NCBI GenBank assembly: GCA_022606425.2
Contig: JAHDVF020000504.1
Span: 917,580 to 981,579 of the forward strand
Origin: Lepidostoma basale
Taxonomy: Eukaryota > Arthropoda > Insecta > Trichoptera > Lepidostomatidae
Direction: 5' to 3'
DNA: 64,000 nt
This document shows positions 51,056-61,384 of this stretch, in pieces. Position numbers and translations under genes: made by a program. The notes beneath the pieces are model-generated. The model did no database searches, was not told the origin of the DNA, and saw only the letters and a program-made list of their open reading frames with translations. Position 1 is the stretch's first letter. Every line of letters begins with the position of its first letter.

Positions 51056-51339
51056 AGTTGTTACCCTAAAAAATAATAAAAAATATTTCATTTTAAATAC
51101 TAAACTATTAAATGTTATGACATTGGTTACCTTACTCTGAAGACGAAGCTAAGCTTTTGCCGCTCTCATCAGAATGACTATGTATAGTGCTATAGTTAGC
51201 ATAAAAGTTTTCTCATCTAATAGTGCGAAGTCCCACGGTTTGAACCACTAAGAAGCACCACGGAGAATATGATTGTGCTGCAGTTTCATACTGGAACATG
51301 AAAATACTTTATAATATGAAGTTATTTTACTACACATAG

Positions 51340-51635
51340 ATAAATAATAAAACAATCTATATAACTTTGGACTCTCTCGAAAATAGACGTACGCTCAATG
51401 ATATGATGCTGCTTTACAAAATCATTCACTACAAAATTGATAACTCTGAACTTCTTTGCAAATTGACACTCAATACCCCTACATCTCGCAGAAGACACAC
51501 CTCAAGCCAAGTTTTCCATCTCCCTGTTTATCGCACTAACTGCGCTCAAAGCCGCGCTCAAAGCGCGGCAATGTACAGGATTTGTGACAACTACAACAAG
51601 TATTTTGGAGACATCGATTTTTCCACTTGACCCAA
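51340..51635 (+). pseudogene. jockey-type LINE C-terminus, distinct family
   Basis: LDSLENRRTLNDMMLLYKIIHYKIDNSELLCKLTL, then RRRHTSSQVFHLPVYRTNCAQSRAQSAAMYRICDNYN stop, the standard end of jockey/I-group LINE polyproteins. It is closed by a stop at about 51628. The upstream region is lost. Confidence 0.82.
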
Positions 51636-51712
51636 TATAAATATTTATTTATATTGGGAATTTATACCCAATATAAATATTTATTTATATTGGTATTTAT
51701 ACCCAATATAAA
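51632..51712. repeat. three palindromic ACCCAATATAAAT..TTTATATTGG units
   Basis: A motif CCCAATATAAATATTTATTTATATTGG occurs twice, and a half unit once, just after the LINE stop codon; each unit is self-complementary. 51715-52000 is unassigned. Confidence 0.85.
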
Positions 51713-51999
51713 TAAATAAAAAATATTCCTGGAATCGATTACTGCCCAAAATGTGTTTTTGTTTGATTCCAGACCCTAGCAGCTATATGGATGGGGAAAA
51801 CCGAATCAGGCGATGCCAGCCTTACGGCCCAAGAACTATAATATATAATATTTAAATTCAGTAATAATAAAAACAAAATTACCATTTTTTCAAACATTGT
51901 ATATGAATATGTAAGCGATAATAAATTTAAAATCCATTGTATTAAATACGAACCTCCAAGAATACCTGTAATACCAATATTTAAATTCAGAAAATTTTA

Positions 52000-52240
52000 C
52001 ATAAATATTTGAAGATTATTTTTGTACAGAATTATGTTTACCACCCCTAATCTGTATGTATACTCGTATAAAGGACTAAGTTTACAATAGAGTCACCAGT
52101 CTGTCGATGCCAGCGAGCCTAGCGAAACCGGTCGCTGTCTAAATAAAGACAAAAGTGGAAGTAGTTAAAAAACATCGTTTTATTTAATTATTATTTAAAA
52201 TGAACTTCCATCAAGAGATTTCAGTAAAATAATTTGATTA
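52000..52240 (+). mobile_element. HH-B element, copy 6, body and right arm
   Basis: Body TTTGTACAGAATTATGTTTACCACCCC..TATAAAGGACTAAGTTTACAATAG matches 8560-8660 inverted. The hammerhead-like motif and the usual right edge follow. Confidence 0.82.
52097..52137 (+). ncRNA. hammerhead-like motif, HH-B, CUGUCGA box
   Basis: CAGT/GCTG stem I, CTGTCGA (52101-52107), T, GCCAG/CTAGC stem II with one mismatch, GAAAC (52124-52128), CG, GTC (52131-52133). Confidence 0.52.
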
Positions 52241-52540
52241 TCTTTTTTTTTACTTCTATGTATACTTTTAATTTTGTTCTTATTTCTACTACTATTATTA
52301 TGTTTAACTGTCAATCATTTTGTTTGACCGTATTTTGCCTTAGATTAAATTCAATTAACTGTTTATAGTATTTGTGGTAGCATGTAATTGGCTTTATTTA
52401 TTATTTTTCTTAGTGTTTCTTAATTAATATATTGATATCCCTGTATGCTGCCCTTACTGAATAAATAAATGAATTAATAAATAAATAACTGGGGTTAAAT
52501 ACAAAGTATATACGTACGTAAAATTGATATAAATAATTAA
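52240..52540. other. no gene recognised
   Basis: AT-rich, with an AATAAATAAATGAATTAATAAATAAATAA run at 52460-52490 that could be a LINE tail. Confidence 0.35.
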
Positions 52541-52795
52541 CTAACTTAGCACACCTGAATTGATCACCACACTTTTCTTTCTTGGCCTACTTTTCTTGCT
52601 TTCTCAATATTTATTCTACGTGTCGTGCACGTCGAACGGGTTAAGGTTTATAAAAATTAAGAAATGTTTAAAGTTGTCTTCGCAAACAAACACCTATCCA
52701 AAAAAGCTAAGATGGCAGTGCATAATGATGTTTTTGTGCCAACCCTTATGTATGGAAGTGAAGCATGGAACTCTCAAAAGAAGGATTAAAGTAAT
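52540..52795. mobile_element. RTE-T pieces in opposite orientations
   Basis: 52550-52635 is a minus-strand piece (TTTCTTTCTTGGC..CGTGTCGTGCACGTCG). 52665-52795 is a plus-strand piece (VVFANKHLSKKAKMAVHNDVFVPTLMYGSEAWN). The two are joined inside out, pointing to a rearrangement. Confidence 0.7.
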
Positions 52796-52894
52796 AATAT
52801 TATAATAATAAATTGGATAATTCATAAAGCGCCATTTTTATGAATGACTCTTCTCAAAGGCGCTGTAGAATATGCTCCGTTTTATCAACTAGAT

Positions 52895-53345
52895 AATAAT
52901 ATTAATAATAATGATAAACAATATATAAACATATTAAGTATGAGGGCTGCACCTGACGAAGTCGATCAGCCCTTCCTGTCAGGAAATGATAATTTGAAAA
53001 GGCGCGTTTTGAGTCTCGATCTAAACTCTGATTGATTCTCAATGCACTTAAGGTCAGCTGGAAGGGGCCGGCTACCGCGAAGGCTCGGTCGCCAAAGTTT
53101 GTGCTTGGACAGCGTTTTGGCACAGTCAATCTACCGATCGCAGAAGACTTAGCTGATCGCAATGTAGACTGTCTAGCATTCAGGTTCTCGTTGATGCAGA
53201 GTTCAGATATATAAGCTGGTGCTATTCCATGCAACGCCTTAAAGACCGTCCAGCAGAGCTTGTATTGTATCCTTTCTGGACATTTCAGCCAGTGGAGCTC
53301 CTTAAGATGCTGTGTTATGTGACAACTCTTTGGCACACCCCTTAA
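52895..53345 (-). pseudogene. CR1/L2-like LINE C-terminus
   Basis: Minus frame 53336-52902: HITQHLKELHWLKCPERIQYKLCWTVFKALHGIAPAYISELC, STLRSAKSSAIGRLTVPK, FGDRAFAVAGPFQLTLSALRI. This is the classic ending of CR1/L2-group reverse transcriptases. The frame stays open although upstream RT is absent. Confidence 0.87.
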
Positions 53346-53377
53346 CAGTCTTGTGGCTGCATTGAATGCAGACTGGA

Positions 53378-53680
53378 GCAGAAAGTAGAATAAATGCAGT
53401 AGAAATGAGATCTCTCAGACGAATGTGTGGTAAATCTGTATATGATAGAGTGTCAAATGCAAGTATAAGAAGTGAATGTGGTGCGAATGAAAGTGTTATG
53501 GACAAAAAAATGAAAGGGTTATTACGATGGTTTGAACACATGGAAAGAATGAGTGAAGACAGAATGGTAAAGAAGGTACTCGTATATGTAAATGGCGTGA
53601 ACGGAGCTAGAAATAGAGGAAGGCCGAGGAAAACGTGGCACGATTAAATCAGTCAAATATTAAATGTCATGTGCCAATGT
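53378..53680 (+). pseudogene. RTE-T copy, open middle part
   Basis: ESRINAVEMRSLRRMCGKSVYDRVSN, SECGANESVMDKKMKGLLRWFEHMERM, VNGARNRGRPRKTWHD in one frame (53366-53647), cut off at about 53680 in ILNV. It begins abruptly against the minus-strand LINE. Confidence 0.87.
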
Positions 53681-53689
53681 CATGCATCC

Positions 53690-53830
53690 ATGTCTTAGGT
53701 GATCTTTCAGGTGGACGGTGCCCGGAGGGGATTTCTTAATCGACTTTATATGCGAGTGACTATCCATTCTGGCTACATAGTCCCTTCAAGTATCTTCTTC
53801 TGGATCTACTCCATCAAACGATTTCATAAA
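53690..53830 (-). mobile_element. RTE-A 3' fragment
   Basis: Minus match to 58960-59080: VEWSRSRRRYLKGLCSQNG.., FKKSPPGTVHLKDHLR. Confidence 0.7.
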
Positions 53831-53861
53831 AAATACGTTTTTATTCATGATAGTTTAAATG

Positions 53862-54103
53862 ACGACCTTCGTGGCAGAGTGGTTAGAAGCTCTGACTACC
53901 ATACCGAAGGTCCCGGGTTCGATTCCCGGCGATGGCAGTGTGATTGTCACATTGTCTTTGGTCTGGTGTAGAATTCACTTGACAATAAAGTGACGATAGA
54001 TTGGCTACCTATTACATGTCATGTGGATCATCAATATAATAGCTAAAAATAATGTGTTGGGTTGGGTTTTGGCGACCTGTTGTATACAAGAAAAAAAAAT
54101 AAA
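53862..54103 (+). mobile_element. tRNA-derived SINE, copy 4
   Basis: A box TGGCAGAGTGG (53873-53883), B box GGTTCGATTCC (53915-53925), perfect T-arm, GTGTGATTGTCACATTGTC body, GGCGACCTGTTGTATAC 3' end and an A-rich tail. Confidence 0.92.
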
Positions 54104-54104
54104 A

Positions 54105-54280
54105 AAACATTTTTAAATGAATATGAAATCATTTGTCACCAATGTATGCACGATAAAGAAAGAATAGTTGAGAAAGATTTTCTTTCTGATTCTGATTTTG
54201 AAAATTTGGTTTGGTTCATGTGGTGCTCCTGTAAATTTGGAGATATTTCGCGTATAAGTGAATTGTTTTGGTCAATTTAA
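54105..54280 (+). CDS. open frame with paired cysteines, unknown
   Basis: After the SINE tail the frame reads FLNEYEIICHQCMHDKERIVEKDFL, then SDSDFENLVWFMWCSCKFGDISRISELFW stop, about 57 codons. Two CxxC/CxC pairs (CHQC and CSC) could bind a metal. It lies upstream of the P element and may be its coding relic or an exon. Not recognised. Confidence 0.3.
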
Positions 54281-54299
54281 CTGTTGCCGCACTTTATAA

Positions 54300-54950
54300 T
54301 AGTTAATTGTGACACGTAATACGTTTGTATTGTTTTGCTGTTAAAATTATATTAGTTTTATCGTTTTTATATAGAATTTTGACTGGTGTCAAAATAAATT
54401 TTTCATTTGTTCCGATGACAATTTGAATAATTTCTTCAATATTATTTTAAAGTTCTTGCTGGTTAAGTGCCTAATTACAGCTTATTTAAAAAACGGTGGA
54501 TACGTGTAACATAAATTAAATAAACACAAAGGTCCCGATCATCCATGTCAACATGTGCAACATCGAAAAAAAAACATTTTCTGTTATTACATTATGTGAT
54601 AAATTAAAAAACGGTGGATTCGTGGAACACAAATTAAATAGACAATATAAATTAAATATAAATTAAATAGACATCTAAAAATAACATTTTGTGTTAAATT
54701 ATTTTTATTTTATATCATTGTTTTGTATATAATTTGTTTTAGATTTATTTTGTGGGTATTGGACGATCGAAATGTGCGCGGGAGATGCCTATTGGTGGCG
54801 ATGAGGTTCGCAACCCATCACACCGCATCTCCCGCGGAGCGAAAAGAGAAGGATGGAGTACCGCATCAGTAAAAGTGTGACAGTCCATTCATTCTGCCTA
54901 CCCTTTCAGGGAGACGGGGTGATGGTTAGTTAGTTTAGTAAGTTAGTTAA
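54300..54950 (+). mobile_element. P element, longest plus-strand copy
   Basis: TTCCGATGACAATTTGAATAATTTC.., two AAAAAACGGTGGAT-CGTG motifs, AACATTTTGTGTTAAATTATT, the diagnostic GGACGATCGAAATGTGCGC block at 54760, and the RTE-T terminus with GGTTAGTTAGTTTAGTAAGTTAG. Confidence 0.82.
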
Positions 54951-55800
54951 GAAAGTATTCGATCTGATAAGGAGTTTTTGATAATTGTTCAAGAAACAAT
55001 AAGCAAAGGTCTTTTTAAAAATAATCTACACACACTTTCGTAAGGTTGCCCCATTTGTGCTTAAAATGCCTCATGCAAATGTTTAATTTTTAATCTGATA
55101 AATAGTATAAGTATTACTTATAAAGCCAGTGAAGACAATTGGTACGGAATCCCTCTCACATCAAATAATTTCCAAAATCTCTCCGAGTGTACTTAATCCA
55201 TATTAAATTACAACAGCGTGGCTTAGAGGATCTTCTAATTAAAGCAGAGATATTTAGGGTCCTTCCTGCGTCCTTCGTCCTTCCGAAAAATTCCTAAAAC
55301 GTCGGAAAAAGACTCTCGCGTTTTTCCAAAGGGTACGATTAAAGCATTCACAAAAACATCCCCTAATGAATTTCCCCCAGGCTGTAAACTTATTGCGGAT
55401 TAAAGATTTAAGAATTTTTGTCATAATTAAACGTAATTAAGTCGTAAAATTGATAAAATATGTAGGATATTCGGTAATTTAGCACGCTTTTTGCGTCCAT
55501 TCGAGAAACGAATTTTGGTACGAAATGTTTAAAAAAATGATATTAGTAATCTGATTTTTAACAATTTATCAAGGATAAATTTTTATTTTAATATAACACT
55601 TAAATAAGTAAAATTCCTTGTCATGTTTTTTTTTTATTATAATAAATAACCGTTTTCCAAATATTAGGTAATGAAAAATTTTCAAACTTAAAATATATTG
55701 TCCAACTTTAGAACTATAAATAATTTTATTCGGTGACATAAAAATAAAATTATGAAAACAAAAAAATATTTAATAAATTAATTTAAAATATATACGAGTA
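54950..55800. other. single-copy stretch with GC-richer island (55190-55390)
   Basis: No TE signature. The island at 55255-55345 (TCCTTCCTGCGTCCTTCGTCC.., AAACGTCGGAAAAAGACTC) is a candidate conserved non-coding element. No gene is recognised. Confidence 0.35.
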
Positions 55801-55814
55801 TTTACTTTTATTTC

Positions 55815-55870
55815 ACTTGATATTATGACTAGACCGGTTTCGGCGCTACCGTATTCTGGTTCTGTTGGAA
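55815..55870 (-). other. decayed HH-G-like arm
   Basis: Minus strand: CCAGAATACGGTAGCGCCGAAACCGGTCTAGTC, the HH-G order CCAGAAGAU-stem-GAAAC-CG-GTC with losses. Confidence 0.45.
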
Positions 55871-55894
55871 TATTATTATATTATTAAACTAAAC

Positions 55895-56157
55895 TATACA
55901 ATGATATGGAAAGAACAAAGTGAACGGTGCACTTAAAGCTGTTATCGCAAACAACACTTATTCAAAAAGTGGCAGTGCACAATGATGTTATTGTACTGAC
56001 CCTTATGAATGGATGTGAAGCATGGAACTAAATGTAGAATAAATGCAGTAGAAATTAGATCTCCTAGACGAATGTGTGGAAAATCTATGTATGATAGAGT
56101 GTCGAATGAAATATAAGATGTGAATGCAGTGCAAATGAAAATATTATGAACAATGAA
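55895..56157 (+). pseudogene. RTE-T copy, left part of a split copy
   Basis: KVNGALKAVIANNTYSKS.., VAVHNDVIVLTLMNGCEAWN, INAVEIRSPRRMCGKSMYDRVSNE in broken frames, ending at ATTATGAACAA. Confidence 0.72.
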
Positions 56158-56335
56158 TCGGGTGGTTGTCTAGGGAATAGAACGCTTGGCTCCTGATCCA
56201 GGGTTCAAACCTGGACATGACCAGATTCCTTCTTCATTTAAATAATGAGCTATTTTCTGCTCACATTGAAGATTGTTAAAATAAATTATAATATCATTGA
56301 TTTAAATCCTTAAAATTAGTATTTAAAAAAAATCA
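56158..56335 (+). mobile_element. tRNA-like SINE, second type, inside RTE-T
   Basis: GGTGGTTGTCTAGGGAATAGAACGC (A-box-like), CTCCTGATCCAGGGTTCAAACCTGGACATGACC with a perfect CCAGG/CCTGG T-arm and B box GGTTCAAACC, then an AT-rich body. It interrupts RTE-T between ATGAACAA and AAATAATAAGG. Confidence 0.6.
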
Positions 56336-56490
56336 AAATAATAAGGAATAAGGGATATTCAGATCGTTTGGACACATGGAAAGAATTAATGAAGAAATAA
56401 CGATAAAAAAGTATACGTTAAAGATGGAAATGGAATTAAAAATAAAGGAAGACCAAGGAAAACGTGACACGACCAAATATATCAAATGTA
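56336..56490 (+). mobile_element. RTE-T, right part of the split copy
   Basis: Continues with GIFRSFGHMERINEE.., GIKNKGRPRKT, ending within the NQxLNV block. Confidence 0.7.
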
Positions 56491-56504
56491 TTCATTAATA
56501 TTTT

Positions 56505-56640
56505 TATTTATTGAAAGTTAAGGTATTAACACTGTAGAATTACGTAGTAATATACTTTGGGAATTGAAAACTTTGTTTAAACCACTTTTTAAAAAGTGTT
56601 TTAGGCGAAGTTGTTTAATTCCCAAAGTATATTAATGTTT
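56505..56640. mobile_element. HH-D tails, inverted
   Basis: GAAAGTTAAGGTATTAACACTGTAGAATTACG..TTGGGAATTGAAAACTTTG and its inverse GTTTAATTCCCAAAGTATATTAA. The ribozyme centre is missing. Confidence 0.6.
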
Positions 56641-56905
56641 TTAATTGACATTTCTTGGTAGAAGTTCAATTTAAATAATGAAAACAAAAAAAAAATGATA
56701 ATTTTTTTCTTTATTATTATATATTTAGTGTGCTTCCACTTGTGTATATCGTCGACTGGTTTCGGCAGCTTGCTGTCATCTTCTGGTGTACCAGAAGATG
56801 GCAGCAAGTTGCCGAAACCGGTCGACGATATATATAAGTGGAAGCAAACTACTAAATAAATTTTGTATAATATTTTTTTTGTTTTCATTATTTAAAATAT
56901 TGCAA
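56640..56905. mobile_element. HH-G inverted-arm element
   Basis: Left arm 56650-56785 and right arm 56786-56905 mirror each other (TGGAAGC/GCTTCCA, GTATATCGTCGAC, GGTTTCGGCA..CATCTTCTGG). Each has CCAGAAGA-T-GGCAG-CAAG-(T/C)TGCC-GAAAC-C(G/A)-GTC-GACGATATA, a hammerhead order with U4 replaced by A. Confidence 0.75.
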
Positions 56906-56955
56906 GTCAGCCGTACGTGCATGACACGATTTATTAATGTTGAGGAAGATCAGTT
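56905..56955 (+). mobile_element. RTE-T short piece
   Basis: SRTCMTRFINVEED, the RTE-T MTRCMNVEE block. Confidence 0.6.
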
Positions 56956-56999
56956 TCTAGATGATAATGTTTGTATATAAATTGAAACTTTACGAAATT

Positions 57000-57260
57000 T
57001 CTATTGACGTTTGTAGAACTTTTTGTTTATTTTTGCCAACTATTCGCGTGGTCTAGATCCTCGGAATAAAAATAAAGTTTCAAGAGAAAATCGCTTTTGT
57101 GGCAGTCTGCAAAACCCTCGCTGATATCGGCACCGGCTTCATAAATAAAAAGAGAAACAGCGGTATTGCGTGGCGCGAGAATGAATAATGCATGAGCGGG
57201 GTCGCGCCACACACTTTCCCAAACGACCAAATGCACCAGCAAATAACATATCACATATGT
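57000..57260. other. single-copy GC-richer island
   Basis: GGCAGTCTGCAAAACCCTCGCTGATATCGG.. and GCGTGGCGCGAGAATGAATAATGCATGAGCGGGGTCGCGCC at 57155-57205, the latter containing inverted GGCGCGA/TCGCGCC. No gene is recognised. Confidence 0.35.
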
Positions 57261-57294
57261 ATGCATTTATTATTAATATGAATGAAAAAACGAT

Positions 57295-57935
57295 ATAATT
57301 GTATCTCAATAGAGACGAAGATGCAAACTGGAAAATGAAAGTGGTTGATCAAAGTGTGTACAGGATTTGTGACCTCATTGGTTGGGTTAAGCGCACGCTT
57401 TATGTAATTACAACATTCCCCATTCCAATTTTTTCTTTATGACTATGTTAGACAAATTTTCGGAAGTTGTATATATGTTACGAATCTATGCCTAATTTCA
57501 CATGTCAGTTTCAATGTGCCATCTATGAAGATTTTGATTACACATGTTAATCTTTTTAAGATTACTCTATATAATCTACATACTAACGTCATCTATGGAG
57601 ATTAATTTTAGCATTTAGCAGAACATCTTTATAAACACAATGTGAAAGGCTATCGCCATTAGCGCATTGTTAGAAGCCGCCTGGAGATGTCACTCCTGTC
57701 TATATGCCAAAGAATTTGACCAGATATGATTACAATATTTTTATGGAATTATATAGGAATGTTGTAATTACATAAAGCGTGCGCTTAACCCAACCAATGA
57801 CAGGTCATAAGTCCTGTAAACACCTTGATCACAGTTTGCTTCTTCGTCTCTATTGAGATACCATTAAATCATGAATTAAAAACCCACGGTGGGTGAAATC
57901 CAGTATTCGTATACAAGTATAAGTATACATTCACA
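57295..57935. mobile_element. FB1 element, full-length foldback
   Basis: Left arm 57297-57425 (ATTGTATCTCAATAGAGACG.. to ..GCGCACGCTTTATGTAATTACAACATTCC) is mirrored by 57758-57868. A one-sided tail follows (AACCCACGGTGGGTGAAATCCAGTATTCGTATAC). The unpaired centre (57430-57755) has no coding frame. Other copies: 22315, 37018, 45960. Confidence 0.85.
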
Positions 57936-57954
57936 AAAAAATATTGAAAAAACG

Positions 57955-58060
57955 ATAGTTTTCAAGGAGTTTTATTATAATATTTATGCATGACAAGTTT
58001 CGACCTTCTAAGGCATTATCAAATGTGACGAAACTTCAACTCGTAGTTTATATACACTAG
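57955..58060. mobile_element. HH-E arm
   Basis: GATAGTTTTCAAGGAGTTTTATTATAATATTTATGCATGACAAGTTTCGACCTTCTAAGGCATTATCAAATG. 58060-58255 is unassigned. Confidence 0.6.
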
Positions 58061-58261
58061 TAAATGGAGCAAAATATGTTTATTAACGAAAATTGAATTG
58101 ACTTTATACACTTTTAACAAATAATTATTTGGGTAGGTCCAGAAATATTGGAAAGTGTTTCTTGGAACTCGTTAGGAAATTTTATGACAATGCTTACATA
58201 GTTAGGGGATAGTAAATGATATTATATAAATCAAAAAGAAGTTCAAAATTTTTTAACAGTA

Positions 58262-58590
58262 ATTAATATGTAAGAAGATGAGGACGTTGAGGATGATAGC
58301 AGGAAGGACTATTCGAGATAGGATGAGGAACACGGCTATCCACGAGATCTGCAAGGTGGAGGATGTCCTGAGATGGGGCTGACAACGCAGAAGATACTGG
58401 AAGGCGCACGTGCAGAGGATGGATCCCACCAGAATCCCACACGCTGTGGTGCATCAGATTCCTGCCGGCTGCCGTCCTCCCGGAAGACCGCCGAAGAGAT
58501 GGAAAGATAGCTGGGAGTCAACCTCCCAAAAGAGGCCAGTCTGATTTCAGGAACAGACAAAAGGTCTATAAGGAGAAGAAGAATATGTAA
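58262..58590 (+). pseudogene. RTE-A 3' end
   Basis: TLRMIAGRTIRDRMRNTAIHEICKVEDVLRWG, a stop, then TEDTGRRTCRGWIPPESHTLWC in a shifted frame, and GCRPPGRPPKRWKDSWESTSQKRPV. It ends in GGTCTATAAGGAGAAGAAGAA. Confidence 0.87.
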
Positions 58591-58671
58591 GACCGAAAAA
58601 TATCGGATTACAATTCCTGGAATTGAACTTCTTTTTAATTTATATAATATCATTAAGTATCAGTACAAGTA

Positions 58672-59178
58672 AAGCCAGTAGAACAAGTCAGTAAAGCCTC
58701 TGCCGTGTCAGGATGCCTGAAGAATCTGGTCTGGAAAAACAAGCACATGCGTATCGACAGCAAGATCAGAATCTACAAAACATGCGTGCAACCCATCATG
58801 ACGTACGCTGTAGAGACGCGGGCTGACACTGTGCGAACCAAGGGACTACTTAGAACATCGGAGATGAAGGTCCTAAGATCAATTACTGGAAAAACCCTCC
58901 GAGATCGTGTCCGCAACGCAGACATAAGGAAAACCTGCGAAATAGAGGATATCGTTCAGTGGAGTAGATCCAGAAGAAGATACTGAAGGGACCATGTAGC
59001 CCGAATGGATGGTGACAGACTCGCATATACAGCCGCCTATGAAATCCCGTCCGGACACCGCCCACCTGGAAGACCGCCTAAGAGATGGAGGGACAGCTGG
59101 ATCTCATCATCCGACGAGATATGATTTCTGTGTCACAGATCGTCAGATCTATTAAAAGAAGAAGAAGAAGAAGATTAA
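58672..59178 (+). pseudogene. RTE-A C-terminus, second copy
   Basis: EQVSKASAVSGCLKNLVWKNKHMRIDSKIRIYKTCVQPIMTYAVETRADT, GKTLRDRVRNADIRKTCEIEDIVQWSRSRRRY, then a stop and HVARMDGDRLAYTAAYEIPSGHRPPGRPPKRWRDSW in the same frame. It has an (AAG)n tail at 59158-59174 and is very close to the copy at 26823-27514. Confidence 0.9.
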
Positions 59179-59194
59179 GTATTCCCTAACTATG

Positions 59195-59862
59195 TAAGAA
59201 TTGCTATCATTTATTAGAGCATTGAGAACTGTATATCATAGATACACAATAAACAACCAGCAAATGGCACATGTATCTACGATGAAGGATCTCGGAATCA
59301 TCTATGAGAGTAGGCTGACTTTTCGTGCACATATCGAGAGGATTTGTGGCATTGCACTGAGGATGTTGGGGTTCATCGTCCGGACCGGAAGAGTTTTCAG
59401 GGATCCCAATGTGCTCATAGTCCTATACAACGCATTGGTTCGGAACAGGCTCGAAAGTGGTTCTGTGATATGGAGTCCTCACGAGGCGAGATATTCCGTT
59501 ATGCTGGAGAGGGTTCAGAAAAAAATTCTGAGGTATCTCTACATGAGGCAGTATGGTAGCTATCCGTGGCTCTATCCCGCGGCATTTCTTCTGGGAATGC
59601 TCGGAACCAATTCTTTACAGCTTCGAAGAGATGGACATCTAATAACCCATTTCTTCAGATTAATTAGGGGATACTTCGAGAACTCGGCCGTACTGGAGAA
59701 TGTTGGTCTTTTTGTCCCCGATAGATATCGTCGTACCATCTCTAATGCGTTCCTGGTACTTTGTTGAATTTTTATGATATTTTACCTGTACTTAATAGAT
59801 GCCTTAAACATTTTCCTGTTTGTAATGTCTATTGAGTAAACTGATTTGATTTGATTGTCAAC
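59195..59862 (+). pseudogene. jockey-like (Jk) LINE 3' end, copy B, internal deletion
   Basis: The frame 59201-59767 runs from RALRTVYHRYTINNQQMAHVSTMKDLGIIYES through LYNALVRNRLESGSVIWSPHE to LFVPDRYRR, where about 190 bp present in copies A and C are missing. The reading then ends in NAFLVLC from the former 3' UTR. It has a short TGATTTGATTTGATT tail. Confidence 0.87.
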
Positions 59863-59864
59863 AA

Positions 59865-60510
59865 ATTTCTTAATGAGTTCCAAGAAACACTTTTCAATAT
59901 TTTTTTCATAGATATTAATACGTAATTTAATAAGGAGTTTATAATCCTCGTTCAAGAAACAATAGATAAAAAATGAATTCTCATAATTCTAAGAAAAACA
60001 AACACCAGTTACATATTAATACATACATGTTTTTTCTTTCCAGAAAAAACAAGACAGAATAAAAGAAAATTCTTAAACAGTTAAAAAATGCGCGGGAAAC
60101 ACTTTTGAAAGAATTTTTCACTGAAAATTTCAGGAGAACATTTTTTATTCGACACCGGTACCTACGTGTAAAAGTAACGTGAAAATATTAATAATTATCT
60201 TTGTGGTTATTCCACGTAAAAGCCAAATGTCGTTCGCTACTTTTTCGTACTTTTTATTCCACCACTGAAATGCTGTTTTCGCAACAATATCAACTTATTC
60301 ATAGTCAATTTACCATATTATTTCACGAGAATTCGCTGTAAATATCCTGGATTCTTTCGCAGTGTCATTTTCCTTAAAAACAGGGTTGAAATGAATCGAA
60401 ACGTTTTAGAAGTTTATAATTTATTATGATTATAAAATAATCTCATGGCGTAAATTTTTATTATTTTTTGCAAAAGATCTGTAGCTCCTTATTGAATAAT
60501 GAATGCGATT
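59865..60510. other. no gene recognised
   Basis: Single-copy, AT-rich. A slightly GC-richer stretch at 60120-60260 lacks features. Confidence 0.35.
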
Positions 60511-60514
60511 GAAA

Positions 60515-61165
60515 AACGTATGTTTTCTAGAAGTAATATAATATTGTATGATAATGACACGAGTCGCCTTGCTACGGCATTATCAAATTACATGAAGTTT
60601 GATAGTGCCTTCTTCTTCTTCTTTCGGTGCAATGTCAGGTCCCCCAACGTTGGCGATCACTGCAGCAAAGGCATCTCTATCCTGCACAACTTGGAACTGG
60701 TTCTGATCTCTACTTATTCCTGTCCACTCTTTGATGTTCCACAGTCAGGACAGCTGCATTCGACCAACTTCCCGACGTCCCTCCACTTTACCCATTAATA
60801 TCAGTCGAAGGAGGTGGTATTTTTCTCCCCTTAGCACATGACCCAAATATGAGACCTTTCTTATATTCACACTCGACAACAGCTCTTGGCTCTATTGGTT
60901 CTGGCTCTCTGCAGTACGTCTGCATTACTGACCCTATCGGTCCACGGTATACGGAGCATTCTGCGGTATATTCACATCTCGAACGCTTCCAACCGGTTCA
61001 TAACATTCACTTTCAAAGTCCAGGTTTCGCAGCCACATAGTAGAACAGACCATAAATAACATTTAATCATTCTTTGTATTTTCATTGCCTTAGCAAAACG
61101 AATTACGAGTATATCATTCCCATTAAATATTGAAAATGAACTTCTAGAAAACAAACGATTTCATA
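60515..61165. mobile_element. HH-E element with RTE-B inserted between its arms
   Basis: Left arm 60515-60605 (GTATGTTTTCTAGAAG.., CACGAGTCGCCTTGCTACGGCATTATC). Right arm 61080-61165 (CATTGCCTTAGCAAAACG.., GAACTTCTAGAAAACAAACG). Confidence 0.7.
60605..61075 (-). pseudogene. RTE-B 3' end
   Basis: Minus match to 13130-13560: MIKCYLWSVLLCGCETWTLKVNVMNRLEAFEMxIYRRMLRIPWTDRVSNADVLQR, SYLGHVLRGEKYHLL, and a (GAA)n tail read as TTCTTCTTCTTCTTTC at 60610-60625. Confidence 0.88.
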
Positions 61166-61384
61166 TTTATTCATATTCATTATTTAATATGGGGTTATAC
61201 AACTCTGTTTAAGAAACATCATAAAACAACTGTAAAACATACATTTTTAAAGCAATTTTTCATTGATGTTCTACCTATTTAGCTTTCATTCCGTTGGATC
61301 TGTTTTTATGATTTGGAGGTCACTTGAGTTGAGATAATCGTTATCTTTATTTATCTTATTCTTCTGATTGTGGATCTTGCGATC

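Noticed and set aside
51137..51172. Hammerhead core on the minus strand (CTGATGAGAGCGGCAAAAGC)
   Set aside because: The CUGAUGA box is present, but the expected GAAAC reads TAGCTT and stem II is only 3 bp; no inverted partner arm was seen.
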